From: Croceibacterium_A sp039927815
GTDB taxonomy: Bacteria; Pseudomonadota; Alphaproteobacteria; Sphingomonadales; Sphingomonadaceae
NCBI GenBank assembly: GCA_039927815.1
Contig: JBDSUJ010000034.1
Location: forward strand, 1 to 64,000
Length of the DNA stretch: 64,000 nt
Reading direction: 5' to 3'
A program made the position numbers and the translations under genes. Of the stretch, positions 17,555-26,927 are shown piece after piece; position 1 is the stretch's first letter, and the number at the start of each line of letters is the position of its first letter. The notes under the pieces were generated by a model. The model ran no database searches and had not been told where the DNA came from. It saw only the letters and a program-made list of their open reading frames with translations.

Positions 17555-18049
17555 CTACGACAGCCCGCTCGCAGGCTCATCATCGACAGGCGGCGAGCGT
17601 TGGGCATCAACGCGCGTGGCGATGGTGGTGAGGGTCGTATCAAAGACCAGCTTCTGCTTCGGGGTCAGGTCCTGCAGGATCGCTTCGAAATAGCGGGTCC
17701 TCATCGCGGTGATCTTTTCGAAAACCTCGCGCCCGGCCGGGGTTTCCGTGATAATCTTGAATTTGCGGTTCCTGGAGCTTGATTCCCGCACCACCAGGCC
17801 ATTGCGGATCAAAGAAGCAACCGCGCGGCTGACCAGGCCCGGGTCGATCTCGAATGACGACGATACGTCGACGGCAGTCGCGGGCCCAAACGAACAAGTC
17901 ACCGCGATCACGCGCCATTCTGACACCGACACGTTGAACCGGGCTTGCATTTCGCGGGCCAGTTCGCGCTCCACCATGCGGGTCAACAGGTGCATCCGCA
18001 AAGGGATGAAATACTCGCCAGTCTGGCTCCAGGTGCGAGGCAAGGACAT
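17555..18049 (-). CDS. MarR-family transcriptional regulator
   Basis: 164 residues with a winged helix-turn-helix (SVSEWRVIAVTCSFGPATAVDVSSSFEIDPGLVSRAV) and wing (LVVRESSSRNRKFKIITETPAG), plus N- and C-terminal dimerisation helices. MarR proteins are usually repressors released by aromatic ligands. It is convergent with TonB receptor 1 and preceded by a 131-base gap after the DUF3237 gene, so it may have its own promoter. Confidence 0.9.
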   Translation of the reverse strand: MSLPRTWSQTGEYFIPLRMHLLTRMVERELAREMQARFNVSVSEWRVIAVTCSFGPATAVDVSSSFEIDPGLVSRAVASLIRNGLVVRESSSRNRKFKIITETPAGREVFEKITAMRTRYFEAILQDLTPKQKLVFDTTLTTIATRVDAQRSPPVDDEPASGLS

Positions 18050-18180
18050 CGGACAACGAGTTGCCTTGGCGGAGTGGAAATAGCAATTGGCAAACCGGAC
18101 CAGCTCGCAACTACCGACGACGCGGCGCTTTCCGCCAGTGTGCTGCGCTGTAGGCGCGAGCTTATGGACTTAGCTTCGCC

Positions 18181-18720
18181 TTACACTGCTTTGTAGAAGC
18201 GTATTTTGACTGCGGGTTCGCCCTTGGGTCCCTTGGCGCCTTCAAGCGTTCCGACGAACGCGGTCTGCCCGAGCCATTGGTATTTGCCCAAGGGAGCCTC
18301 GAAGCGCGGTGAAGTGCGCGCCGGTTTTGGAGCTTCCCCGGGCTTCGGCATGCACAGCGCGCCGTCGTTCACGACGTTGATGATCACACCGTCGTCGGTC
18401 TTTAGCATGTAGTCGGCGTGAACGTCGACGCAGCCGTCGGCGCGGACCAGTTGCCAGTCCCAACCGCCGGGAATGATCGTGCCCCTGATTCCCGGGCCTT
18501 CAAAAGTCCCGCTGGTGATGGGGATCAGGTTGCGGCTTCCGTAGGGCGTCTTGCCCGGCACGATCGCGGAGGAGAGCGTGACCAGTTCTTCAAACGCGAA
18601 CTCGAGGCGGGGTGAATTTGGCGCAGGATTATCCGCCGCGGCCAGGGGGCCGCACACAAGTCCCGCAGCCAAGCCTAGTCCCAGCCGGCGCACCCGATCG
18701 ATCGATCTCATCAGCTTCAT
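18181..18720 (-). CDS. DUF3237 family exported protein
   Basis: About 179 residues, starting at ATG 18720 or ATG 18711 (the latter has GAGGGG at better spacing). A signal peptide ends GPLAAADN. The DUF3237 core is clear: LEFAFEELVTL at the N-terminus, FEGPGIRGTIIPGGWDWQLVRADG, and the C-terminal TAFVGTLEG plus AVKIRFYKAV. DUF3237 is a small beta-barrel family of unknown function that recurs in catabolic clusters. It lies between the GntR gene (43-base gap) and the MarR gene on the same strand. Confidence 0.85.
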   Translation of the reverse strand: MKLMRSIDRVRRLGLGLAAGLVCGPLAAADNPAPNSPRLEFAFEELVTLSSAIVPGKTPYGSRNLIPITSGTFEGPGIRGTIIPGGWDWQLVRADGCVDVHADYMLKTDDGVIINVVNDGALCMPKPGEAPKPARTSPRFEAPLGKYQWLGQTAFVGTLEGAKGPKGEPAVKIRFYKAV

Positions 18721-18763
18721 CCCCTCTTCTGACTGCCTTAGCATGACGCCGCGCCAATGGCCG

Positions 18764-19429
18764 TCAATCCTCTCCGAAGTGCACCGACTCGTCCAGTCGA
18801 GAGAGGAAATCCAGCCCGTTGATCACGTGGGCTCGCATCGCACTCTCCGCCGCCTTTGCATCGCCCGCCATCACGGCATCGACGATGACGCGGTGGTCCT
18901 GAACCGCGGCGCGCAGGCGCTCCCCGCGGTAGAATGTCTCGAACACCAGATGATGGATCGGGGTATTCAGCCGCTGGACAATGCTCTTGATCACATGGTC
19001 GCCCGCCCCGTCCATGATCAGGTTGTGCCATTGCGCGTTCAGACGTGAGAACTGTTCCGGCGCGGGCCCCGCCACACACGCTTCCATCTGTTCGGCGATG
19101 GCGTTCAGTTCGGCCTTTTGCGCTGCGCTTGCTCGCGCGGTAAAATCGGCGGCACAGATGCCCTCCATCGCCCCCCGAGCATGATAGAGCTGGCGCACTT
19201 CCTCCATCGTCGCATTTCGGACCGACGCCCCCCGGAATTCCTCGACATCAACTAGACCTTCCGCGTCCAGGCGCTGGAGCGCCTCGCGCACCTTGAAACG
19301 GCTGCCCCCGGTCTGACGAATTATGTCGATTTCGACCAGACGCTGGCCCGGAACGAGCCTCCTGCGGCGGATCTGGCCACGGACCCAATCAGCAATCTCG
19401 ACCGACGATGGCCCCTTTTTTTCTAACAT
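18764..19429 (-). CDS. GntR-family regulator, FCD (FadR-like) subgroup
   Basis: 221 residues: an N-terminal winged HTH (residues about 9-70, GGSRFKVREALQRLDAEGLV) and a C-terminal all-helical FCD ligand domain with the metal-binding histidine pattern (LNAQWHNLI, IHHLVFETF, DHRVIVDAV). FCD regulators usually sense carboxylates or acyl compounds. It is divergent from the CocE-hydrolase operon, and a classical FCD operator lies in the shared 128-base intergenic region. Confidence 0.92.
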   Translation of the reverse strand: MLEKKGPSSVEIADWVRGQIRRRRLVPGQRLVEIDIIRQTGGSRFKVREALQRLDAEGLVDVEEFRGASVRNATMEEVRQLYHARGAMEGICAADFTARASAAQKAELNAIAEQMEACVAGPAPEQFSRLNAQWHNLIMDGAGDHVIKSIVQRLNTPIHHLVFETFYRGERLRAAVQDHRVIVDAVMAGDAKAAESAMRAHVINGLDFLSRLDESVHFGED

Positions 19430-19476
19430 TTGCAGTCTCGTTGACTTGAAAGGGCAGTCTCCTGGTAATCAGCGAT

Positions 19477-19488
19477 ATTGTCAACAAT
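19477..19488. promoter_or_regulatory. Predicted GntR/FCD operator
   Basis: ATTGT-CA-ACAAT, a perfect 5-bp inverted repeat with 2-base spacer, contains TTGTCAACAA, which fits the FadR/FCD consensus TNGT-N2-ACNA. It lies 47 bases upstream of the GntR start and 69 bases upstream of the CocE start, where it could repress both. Confidence 0.7.
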
Positions 19489-19557
19489 TTCGTCATCGTG
19501 ATTTTCGTTGCACTGTCGCCGCGCGTGGCCTTGATGGCAGTTGGAGGAGAGAGGTTC

Positions 19558-21261
19558 ATGGCGACTAGGCGCGTGAGCGCGATGGCGCTGGCGTTATTGT
19601 GCAGCGGTCCGCTCGCCGCGCAGCCGTACCCTGATGTGCTCGTCCAATCGCGTTACGTCAAAGTGCGTGACGGCACCCGCCTCGCCATCAGCATTTACCG
19701 GCCCGCAACCGGCCCGTCGGCCACGCAGGCGCGCCTGCCCGTGGTGTTCGCCTTCACACCCTATCGCGCGCGTTATCGCGCCCCTGACGGAAAGATCACC
19801 GAGGCCGCCTTAGGCGACAACCTGGGTATGCGCTCGCTGTTGCGCGCCGGATATGTCGTGGCCGTTGCCGATGTCCGCGGCAAGGGGGCCTCGTTCGGGC
19901 ATCGCCGGGGTTTCCAGGACCGGACCGAGGCGCAGGACGGCTACGATCTCGTCGAATGGCTGGCGCACCAGCCCTTTGCCGATGGCAAGGTGGGGATGGT
20001 CGGTTGCTCGTACTTGGGAGGGTCCGCCTTCCAGGTTGCGACAACTGCACCCCCGTCGTTGAAGGCCGCGTTCATCGGCGCGAGCGACCTCGACAAATAC
20101 GCCTTTGTCCGAAACGGCGGGATCACCGCACAATTCAACACGCGGCCCGATGAAGAGCCGGCCGTCGACCTCGCCACCGTTCCGATGGACGAGGACAAGG
20201 ATGGCGCGATGCTGCGCGCTGCCGTCGCAGAGCACGCGGCGAACACGCCGATGGGTCCACTGTGGTACGGGATGCCCTACCGGGACAGCCAGTCCGCCTT
20301 TACCAAGACCGCGTTCTGGGAAGAAGTCGGGCCTTACACATATCTCGACAAGGTAAAGCGGGCGGGGATTGCCACTTACTTCTGGGGCAACTGGCAGGAC
20401 GAGCCCACCAGCCAGATCATCCTCTCGGCCGCCAACCTGGGAAGTCGTATGCTCGCCGGGCCGGGCGGCCATTGCGTGCCACCTCCGGGTTTTGACTTGC
20501 CGGGAGAGATCGTCGGCTTTTTCGATCATTATCTGAAGGGCCTGAACCACGACTATGGTCGCCTGCCGCGTGCGACTTACTGGGTCGAGGGGCTGGGCGG
20601 AACCGGCCGCTTCGTGATCAGCAACGAACTGCCGGGCGTCGAGTCCCGCCCGGTTCCATGGTATCTCGCCGCCGCCACGGGTGCGCCCGGGTTGGACAGT
20701 TCGACAGCGCCGCTGGAGACTACCGCTTCCTTCAAGGTCGATTACGATCTTCCGCCGGCGGACTATTTCGCATTCTGGCCTGGGCCCATGGGTGCAAAAG
20801 GGCTGAGCTTCACCAGCGCGCCCGTTTCTCAACCGATCAAGCTCATCGGGTATCCGGTGGCCCAATTGACGGTGGCGTCCGACAATCCCCAGGCCGACGT
20901 CTTCGTTTACCTCGATCGCATCAAGGTGGACGGCAAGGCGGATGTTGCTGCGTTTGGTCGCCTCAAGCTATCGCACCACAAGCTAGCGCAGGCCCCTTAC
21001 AACACCCTCGGGTTGCCGTGGCACTCTGGGCTTCAGGCGGATGTCGCTCCGCCGGCCCCGGGGGAAGCGGTGCCGCTGTCGATTGCGCTGACGCCTGTTT
21101 CGCTGGTCGTCGCGCCGGGCGAGCGGTTGCGCTTCGTGGTCACGGGCGCCGACCCGCGCCAGCGCAATTTGAAGGCCATTCGGCTCAATCCCGCCCCGCA
21201 GATCACCGTGCGCGTGGGCGGCCCAGCCGGTTCTCGCATCGATCTGCCGTTGGCTCCGTGA
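19558..21261 (+). CDS. CocE/NonD-family exported hydrolase
   Basis: 567 residues from ATG 19558, preceded by a strong GGAGGAGAGAGG. The signal peptide ends PLAAQPYPD. The X-Pro dipeptidyl-peptidase/CocE fold is shown by VKVRDGTRLAISIYRP, the oxyanion segment ADVRGKGASFG, the nucleophile elbow GMVGCSYLGG and a later jelly-roll C-terminal domain (KLIGYPVAQLTVASDNPQADVFVYL). Family members hydrolyse esters or amides (cocaine esterase, acyl-peptide and glutaryl acylases). It heads the operon continuing into TonB receptor 2 after 51 bases, so it may act on the substrate outside the inner membrane. Confidence 0.9.
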   Translation: MATRRVSAMALALLCSGPLAAQPYPDVLVQSRYVKVRDGTRLAISIYRPATGPSATQARLPVVFAFTPYRARYRAPDGKITEAALGDNLGMRSLLRAGYVVAVADVRGKGASFGHRRGFQDRTEAQDGYDLVEWLAHQPFADGKVGMVGCSYLGGSAFQVATTAPPSLKAAFIGASDLDKYAFVRNGGITAQFNTRPDEEPAVDLATVPMDEDKDGAMLRAAVAEHAANTPMGPLWYGMPYRDSQSAFTKTAFWEEVGPYTYLDKVKRAGIATYFWGNWQDEPTSQIILSAANLGSRMLAGPGGHCVPPPGFDLPGEIVGFFDHYLKGLNHDYGRLPRATYWVEGLGGTGRFVISNELPGVESRPVPWYLAAATGAPGLDSSTAPLETTASFKVDYDLPPADYFAFWPGPMGAKGLSFTSAPVSQPIKLIGYPVAQLTVASDNPQADVFVYLDRIKVDGKADVAAFGRLKLSHHKLAQAPYNTLGLPWHSGLQADVAPPAPGEAVPLSIALTPVSLVVAPGERLRFVVTGADPRQRNLKAIRLNPAPQITVRVGGPAGSRIDLPLAP

Positions 21262-21312
21262 ACAATAATGACACCGGCGCAAGACGCCGACGCGACTTGA
21301 GGGAGAATTGCC

Positions 21313-24033
21313 ATGATTATTGACAAGCAGGGGCTCCGCCCCGCGATCTTGATGCTGGGCGTTTCGCTGGGCACGCTGGCGATGGCCAGTCCCGTTTCCG
21401 CGCAAGACCGTCCGGTGCCCAGCGCGACAGTTCCGGCCGACCCTGAGGGCGCCGGTCCAACTCCTGTTACCGATACGCCTCCCGAAACGATCGTGGTGAC
21501 AGGAAGCCGGTTGCGCGGCGTAGCGCCAGTTGGGTCCAGCGTCATCGCGCTGGGCCGCGCGGAGATCGAAAGCTCAGGCGCGGTGACCATCGACCGGATA
21601 ATCAAGGAAATCCCGCAGAACTTCGACCTGGGCGTGTCCGAGAACTCGCGCGGCCAGTCGGGCGGGAGCGGCAATATCACGTACGGCAACTCGGTCAACT
21701 TGCGGGGGATCGGCCCTTACGCGACCCTGGTGATCATCGATGGCCACCGCGTGACCAGCAACAGCCGTTCGATCGACCCCTCGGTGCTGCCCTCGCTCGG
21801 TGTTGAACGGGTCGAGGTCGTCGCCGACGGCGCGTCGGCGATTTACGGGTCGGACGCCGTGGCGGGGGTCGTCAACTTGATCCCGCGTCGCACGCTCGAT
21901 GGCGGCGAAATGTTTGCCCGCAGTGGCTTTTCGGACGGGGGCGACTTTAGCGAAAAGGCGGTTGGCCTGGCACTGGGCAAGCGCTTTTCGCGCGGACAAA
22001 TCATGATCGCGGGCGAGCATGTGGAACGTTCCAACCTCTCGGGCGACGACCGCAATTTCTTCGTCAGCAATCAACTCCCGTTCGGCGGCACTGACGGGCG
22101 AACCACGCGCTGCAATCCCGGCAACATCCGAGTCGGTTCCACGTTCTACGCCATTCCAGCCGGCGGGGTCACCCAGGCGAACGCCGGATCTCTGGTGGCA
22201 GGCACGCGCAACTTGTGCGAGCTGCTGCGGGGCCAAGACCTGATCCCCGAACAGAGCTACAATACCGTGAATAGCACGGGCACGTTCGACATTACGGGCA
22301 GCATCAGTCTGTTCTACGATGCGTTCTATTCCAAGCGCGATTTCTACCGCCGCGGCAGCTACATCGCGCTTAATAACGTGAACGTGCCGCAGACGAATGC
22401 ATTCTTCGTGCGCCCGGCTGGATTTGCCGGCAACAGCTACGGCATCGATTACCTCGCTTTGGAACTTCCGCCCGGCAACACCGCCGGTTACGCCAAGAGC
22501 TGGCAGGTAACCCCCGGGATCCGCGTCAAACTGCCGCACGATTTCCAATTCGAAGCGCTGGTTGGGCGCGGCAAGACCGATGACTTCTCGGGCCTCTATA
22601 CCGCGGTTAATAATGGCGCGCTCACTACGGCGTTGGCCAGCAGCGACCCGGCCAAGGCGCTCGACGTCTATGGTCTCGGACGGACCAATCCGGCGATCTT
22701 GCCGGGGTTGGCTGACAATATCTTCCTAGCGCCGACCAACGGCGACTTGTGGACCTACGCAGCCCGGATCAACGGATCCTTGGTGGATCTGCCGGGCGGT
22801 TCGGTTAAGCTGGCGGCGGGGTTCGAGCGGCAGGACTTCAACGTGGCGCTGGGGTCCGCGCGCGGTGGACCAACCCTGCCGATCACTTACCGCAACTTCG
22901 GCCGTACCGTGGATTCTTTCTATGGCGAGTTGTACATCCCGATCTTCGGGCCGGGCAACGCGATACCGGGGTTCGAGCGGCTGGAACTGAACGCCGCGGT
23001 CCGACATGACAAGTACAGCGACGTTGGCTCGACCACCAATCCAAAGTTTGGGATCAACTGGTCGCCAATCGACGCGGTCAAGCTGCGCGCCAGTTACGGC
23101 ACATCGTTCCGTGCGCCCACTATCCCCGAAATCTACGGCAATTCGAACAACCTGTTCGTCCAACCCTATTCCAACCCCGCCGGCGGGACCATTATCGGGG
23201 TAGCCTTGTCCGGCCAGAACCTCGACCTCACGCCGGAAACCGCAAAGACTTGGTCGGTGGGCGCGGATATCACGCCCGTGCCGCGGCTGCGCCTCGGCGC
23301 GACCTACTGGAGCGTGAATTACGACAACCAGGTCGTCGCCAATCTGTCGAACCTCGCGATCCTAGGCAGCGAAGCGTTCTACGCGGGCACCGGCATCATC
23401 CTGCGTGGGGCGGAAGCGGCCGCGAAGGTCGCCGCGCTGAACGGTTCCGGCGTCGGCTTCAGTGGCGTGCCACCCGTGCCGGTGACCCTGTTCGTCGACG
23501 GGCGCGGGCGCAACCTGGGCACTTCGGTTACGCGCGGTATCGACGTCGTCCTCGATTGGCGGATCAACTTGACCCCGCAGGACATGATCTCACTCAATGC
23601 AGCGGGAACGTACCTCACCACTTACCGCGTTGCCGCAACCCCGAACGCCCCGCAGATTGACCGCCTGAACACCATCTTCAATCCGCTGCGATTCAAAGCG
23701 CGGTCCAGCGTTTCGTGGGATCACGCTCCGTTCAATGTTCGCGCCACGTGGACGCACATCAACGGGTACATCAACAACGTGCCCACGGTGCCGCAGCAGG
23801 TGGGCAGTTTCAACCCGGTCGATCTTGCGATCACTTTCAAGGTCGGAGACGAGTCGGCGAGCGGCTTTGTCGCCAAGGGCGCTTCGGTCACGCTCGAAGT
23901 TCGCAACGCCTTTGACGAGGCGCCGCCTTATGTGAACATAACCCCCAGCGGAAACGGCAGCGGGGGTTACGATGCCTCTGCAGCCGATCCGATCGGGCGC
24001 TTGTTTGCCGTGAGCGTCAGGAAATCTTTCTAG
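21313..24033 (+). CDS. TonB-dependent receptor 2
   Basis: 906-residue outer-membrane receptor. Signal peptide ends PVSAQD; TonB box ETIVVTGSRL; plug signature VNLRGIGPYATLVIIDGHRV and AIYGSDAVAGVVNLIPRR; the barrel ends FAVSVRKSF. Unlike receptors 1, 3 and 4 it has the VTGSRL/DGASAIYGSDAVAGV plug variety common in sugar, peptide and polyphenol importers. A GGGAG lies upstream of the start. It follows the CocE hydrolase and precedes capA, TRAP and CoA-transferase genes, so it likely imports the substrate of that operon. Confidence 0.93.
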   Translation: MIIDKQGLRPAILMLGVSLGTLAMASPVSAQDRPVPSATVPADPEGAGPTPVTDTPPETIVVTGSRLRGVAPVGSSVIALGRAEIESSGAVTIDRIIKEIPQNFDLGVSENSRGQSGGSGNITYGNSVNLRGIGPYATLVIIDGHRVTSNSRSIDPSVLPSLGVERVEVVADGASAIYGSDAVAGVVNLIPRRTLDGGEMFARSGFSDGGDFSEKAVGLALGKRFSRGQIMIAGEHVERSNLSGDDRNFFVSNQLPFGGTDGRTTRCNPGNIRVGSTFYAIPAGGVTQANAGSLVAGTRNLCELLRGQDLIPEQSYNTVNSTGTFDITGSISLFYDAFYSKRDFYRRGSYIALNNVNVPQTNAFFVRPAGFAGNSYGIDYLALELPPGNTAGYAKSWQVTPGIRVKLPHDFQFEALVGRGKTDDFSGLYTAVNNGALTTALASSDPAKALDVYGLGRTNPAILPGLADNIFLAPTNGDLWTYAARINGSLVDLPGGSVKLAAGFERQDFNVALGSARGGPTLPITYRNFGRTVDSFYGELYIPIFGPGNAIPGFERLELNAAVRHDKYSDVGSTTNPKFGINWSPIDAVKLRASYGTSFRAPTIPEIYGNSNNLFVQPYSNPAGGTIIGVALSGQNLDLTPETAKTWSVGADITPVPRLRLGATYWSVNYDNQVVANLSNLAILGSEAFYAGTGIILRGAEAAAKVAALNGSGVGFSGVPPVPVTLFVDGRGRNLGTSVTRGIDVVLDWRINLTPQDMISLNAAGTYLTTYRVAATPNAPQIDRLNTIFNPLRFKARSSVSWDHAPFNVRATWTHINGYINNVPTVPQQVGSFNPVDLAITFKVGDESASGFVAKGASVTLEVRNAFDEAPPYVNITPSGNGSGGYDASAADPIGRLFAVSVRKSF

Positions 24034-24037
24034 GAGC

Positions 24038-24050
24038 GGCGCGAAGCGCC
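24038..24050 (+). other. Intergenic hairpin between receptor 2 and capA
   Basis: GGCGC-GAA-GCGCC, a 5-bp stem with a 3-base loop, lies directly after the receptor stop codon. No T run follows, so it may reduce or protect rather than end the transcript. Confidence 0.35.
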
Positions 24051-24064
24051 ACACGCCCAATACG

Positions 24065-25177
24065 ATGAGCGATGACTTTGTAACCCTGGTGCTGGCCGGG
24101 GACCTCATTCTGGACGAACCGGACCCGGGCTACTGGCTCTCGGGCATCGCCCCTGCTTTGCGCGCGGCCGACCTCGCGATCGGTCATCTTGAGGTACCGC
24201 ACACGGACTGCCACGACGAGGTAGGAGGCGACGTCCCATCTCCGGGGGCGCCGCCGGAGAATCTCGCTGCGCTGGCCCAGGCGGGTTTCGCAATGGTGAG
24301 CCTGGCCGGCAATCATATGGCGGATTGCGGACCGCAGGGCATCGCCGACACCATCGCAGGCCTCGGCGCTGCCGGGATCGCCCATGCGGGTGCAGGTGCT
24401 GACCTGGCCGCGTCGCGCCAAGCTGCGTTCGTTACTGTAAAAGGCCTTCGGATCGCCCTGTTGAGCTACAACTGCGTCGGGCCCGAGTTCGGCTGGGCTG
24501 GGCCAGGCAGCGCTGGGAGTGCTTATCTTCCCCTGGAAGTGGCAGGTGGAGGGCCAGTGACGCCGCGCTCGACGATCGCGGCGATTGCCCCTCAGGCGTA
24601 CGACATTCTCGCTGAGGATATCGCTACCGCGCGAGCGCAAGCGGATATCGTGCTGGTAGCGTTGCACAAGGGGCGCGTGCACACTCCGGCGGCGCTTGAA
24701 CCCTACGAAAGCCCGTTGGCCCGCGCCGCGATCGACGCCGGGGCGGACGTGGTGATCGGCCACCACGCGCACATCGCGCGCGGGATCGAATTCCATCGCG
24801 GCAAACCGATCTTCCACGGCCTTGGCAACGGTTGTGTCGTCACGCGCGCTTTATCACCGGCCCAGGATCACCCCGCGCGGCGCGAGTGGGCGGAGCAGCG
24901 CAAGGTCCTGTTCGGTTTCGAACCCGACCCGGAATATACGCTCGCGCCGTTCCATCCTGAGGCGAAGCACGCCTTCCTCGGGAGAGTTGAAGTGGCGCGG
25001 AATGGGGCAGTGCGCGCCTCGATCGTACCCGTGTGGGTAGAAGCGCCGGGCAGGCCAGTGCTGGCGAGCGGCCAGCGGGCGGAGCAAGTGCGGCGGTATA
25101 TCGAGGCTATTACCGTCAGCGCCGGGCTGGATGCGGTCACCATCGGCGACGATGGCCGGGTGGCTCTCGCCGCATGA
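24065..25177 (+). CDS. CapA-family metallophosphoesterase-like protein
   Basis: 370 residues of the PGA_cap/CapA fold: AGDLILDEP near the N-terminus, IGHLEVP, the metal-binding AGNHMADCG, VALHKGRVH and GHHAHIARGIEF. No signal peptide is visible, so it is probably cytoplasmic, unlike typical capsule CapA proteins. Biochemically these are calcineurin-like metal-dependent enzymes. It overlaps dctQ by 4 bases (ATGA), which ties it to a transport/catabolic operon rather than capsule synthesis; it may be a hydrolase for the imported compound. Confidence 0.8.
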   Translation: MSDDFVTLVLAGDLILDEPDPGYWLSGIAPALRAADLAIGHLEVPHTDCHDEVGGDVPSPGAPPENLAALAQAGFAMVSLAGNHMADCGPQGIADTIAGLGAAGIAHAGAGADLAASRQAAFVTVKGLRIALLSYNCVGPEFGWAGPGSAGSAYLPLEVAGGGPVTPRSTIAAIAPQAYDILAEDIATARAQADIVLVALHKGRVHTPAALEPYESPLARAAIDAGADVVIGHHAHIARGIEFHRGKPIFHGLGNGCVVTRALSPAQDHPARREWAEQRKVLFGFEPDPEYTLAPFHPEAKHAFLGRVEVARNGAVRASIVPVWVEAPGRPVLASGQRAEQVRRYIEAITVSAGLDAVTIGDDGRVALAA

Positions 25178-25623
25178 CGGCGCTGCACCGCATCGGTGTA
25201 TGGATCGGAGGCGCCGCGCTGCTGGCTGCGACGGCAATCGACACCATCGCGGTGATCGGGCGCAACATCGGCCTGCCGATCATCGGCTCGATCGAACTGG
25301 TCCAGACGGCTGTGCTGGTGTCGGGCGTGTTCGGCCTGATCTTTGCCACCTGGGGCGAGGAGCACGCCCGAGTCCGCATCCTTACTGACCGCCTCCCGCG
25401 CGCGGGTGCGCTGGCGGATATCATCGGGCCTTTGTCGATGGCACTGTTCTTTGGCTGCCTGCTGACCGGCTCGCTGTGGCTGGCCAGCGACCTGTGGAGC
25501 GGTCACGAGCGAAGCGAAGTGCTCGGTATTCCGTGGGGCGCCCTGCGGCTCACGGCGAACCTTGGGTTGGCGGGCTGCGTGTTAGCTTCGCTCGCGGTGC
25601 TTTTCCGGCGCACCCAGCGATGA
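25174..25623 (+). CDS. dctQ: TRAP transporter small permease subunit
   Basis: 149 residues with four predicted membrane helices. The DctQ pattern is visible: DTIAVIGRNIGLPIIGSIELVQ in helix 2 and FATWGEEHARVRILTDRLP after it. Start ATG 25174 overlaps the CapA stop; its own stop overlaps dctM (ATGA at 25620). It works with the DctM-like permease just downstream and the DctP lipoprotein at 31175 to take up an organic anion using a sodium gradient. Confidence 0.9.
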   Translation: MTALHRIGVWIGGAALLAATAIDTIAVIGRNIGLPIIGSIELVQTAVLVSGVFGLIFATWGEEHARVRILTDRLPRAGALADIIGPLSMALFFGCLLTGSLWLASDLWSGHERSEVLGIPWGALRLTANLGLAGCVLASLAVLFRRTQR

Positions 25624-26927
25624 TTTACGCGACTCCCGCCACCGGTGCACTGGGCCTGCTCGTGCTCTTCGCGCTCATTTTGAGTGGGGTGCGCATCGGC
25701 GCGGCGCTCGGTCTTGTCGGGTTGGGTGGGCTGGCGGTCGTGCTCGGGCCGGAACCGGCGTTGATCAAGGCGGGCGTGGTCACCATCGACACATTGACGC
25801 GATACGAGCTTGGCACGCTGCCGCTGTTCCTGCTGATGGCGCACGTGTTCTTCGCGGTCGATGCCAGCCGCGACATGTTCGATGTCGCCGCACGGTTCCT
25901 GGGCCACCGGCGGGGCGGGCTCGCCTATGCCGCTGTGGCCGGCTGCGCGGGCTTCGGCGCCATAAACGGCTCGAGCCTCGCGACCGCGGCAACGATCGGT
26001 TCTGTCGCGCTCCCGGAAATGCGCCGCCGCGGCTATTCGGACGCCCTGGCGACGGGCACCGTCGCCGCGGGCGGTACTCTGGGCCAGATGATCCCGCCCT
26101 CGGGCGCGCTCATCGTTTATGGCATCATTGCCGAGACGTCGATCGGGCAACTGTTCACGGCCGCGATCATTCCGGGAATTTCTCAGGCGCTGTTTTATTT
26201 CGTGGTGATCTGGCTGCTCGTGCGGTGGAAACCGGGCGTCGCGCCGGCGTCCGAACGGGCGGGGTGGCGCGAGCGGTGGGAGTCCTTGCGCCGCGTCTGG
26301 GACATGGCGCTGCTCATCGCGGTAGTCATCGGCGGGATCGCCGTGGGTTGGATCAGCCCGTCCGAGGCCGCTGCCATCGGGGCGGCGGGTTCCCTCCTCA
26401 TCGCGCTAGTCCGGCGTCGGCTCGGCTGGTCAATGCTGTTCTCGGCCTTCGAGGCGACCCTCAAGACGAGTGGGATGATTTTCCTCATCATCATCGGCGC
26501 GCTGGTGTTCTCGGTCTTCATCGGCGTCACCGGCCTCGCCGAAGCGGCCAGCTCCGGGATCGCGGGGCTGCACCTGGGCCCGACCGGCACGCTGGTGGTT
26601 ATCGCCTTGCTGCTGCTGGTTCTCGGCTCGGTTCTCGACGGGCTCGCGCTTATGTTGCTGACCACGCCGATCCTGCTGCCGATCGTCGAGTCCACCGGCA
26701 TGTCGGCGCTGTGGTTCGGTATCTTCATCACCCGGGCGATGGAAATGGGCTTCGTCCATCCGCCGCTCGGCATGAACCTTTATGTGATCCAGGGGGTGGC
26801 AAAAGATGTTCCCATCGGCCGTATCTTCAAAGGCGTCCTGCCGTTCCTGGCCAGCGACTTCGTGCACTTGTTCTTGCTGATCCTGGTCCCCGGCATGGCG
26901 CTATGGCTGCCCTCGGTGCTGAGATGA
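25620..26927 (+). CDS. dctM: TRAP transporter large permease subunit
   Basis: 435-residue polytopic permease with about 12 helices. Signature elements are GFGAINGSSLATAATIGSVALPEMRRRGY, split by helices, GTLGQMIPPSGALIVYGI and the second repeat LDGLALMLLTTPILLPIV with GFVHPPLGMNLYVIQG. The start overlaps dctQ and the stop overlaps the next gene (ATGA at 26924), so translation is coupled throughout. Substrate unknown, presumably a carboxylate. Confidence 0.93.
   Translation: MIYATPATGALGLLVLFALILSGVRIGAALGLVGLGGLAVVLGPEPALIKAGVVTIDTLTRYELGTLPLFLLMAHVFFAVDASRDMFDVAARFLGHRRGGLAYAAVAGCAGFGAINGSSLATAATIGSVALPEMRRRGYSDALATGTVAAGGTLGQMIPPSGALIVYGIIAETSIGQLFTAAIIPGISQALFYFVVIWLLVRWKPGVAPASERAGWRERWESLRRVWDMALLIAVVIGGIAVGWISPSEAAAIGAAGSLLIALVRRRLGWSMLFSAFEATLKTSGMIFLIIIGALVFSVFIGVTGLAEAASSGIAGLHLGPTGTLVVIALLLLVLGSVLDGLALMLLTTPILLPIVESTGMSALWFGIFITRAMEMGFVHPPLGMNLYVIQGVAKDVPIGRIFKGVLPFLASDFVHLFLLILVPGMALWLPSVLR

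Noticed and set aside
21275..21289. CGGCG-CAAGA-CGCCG hairpin between CocE and TonB receptor 2
   Set aside because: Only 5 bp, no T run, expected by chance at this GC content; the genes are probably co-transcribed.
26225..26923. An open frame extending the short dehydratase-family gene upstream through dctM
   Set aside because: The stretch is the shadow of dctM; ATGA coupling at 26924 fixes the start.
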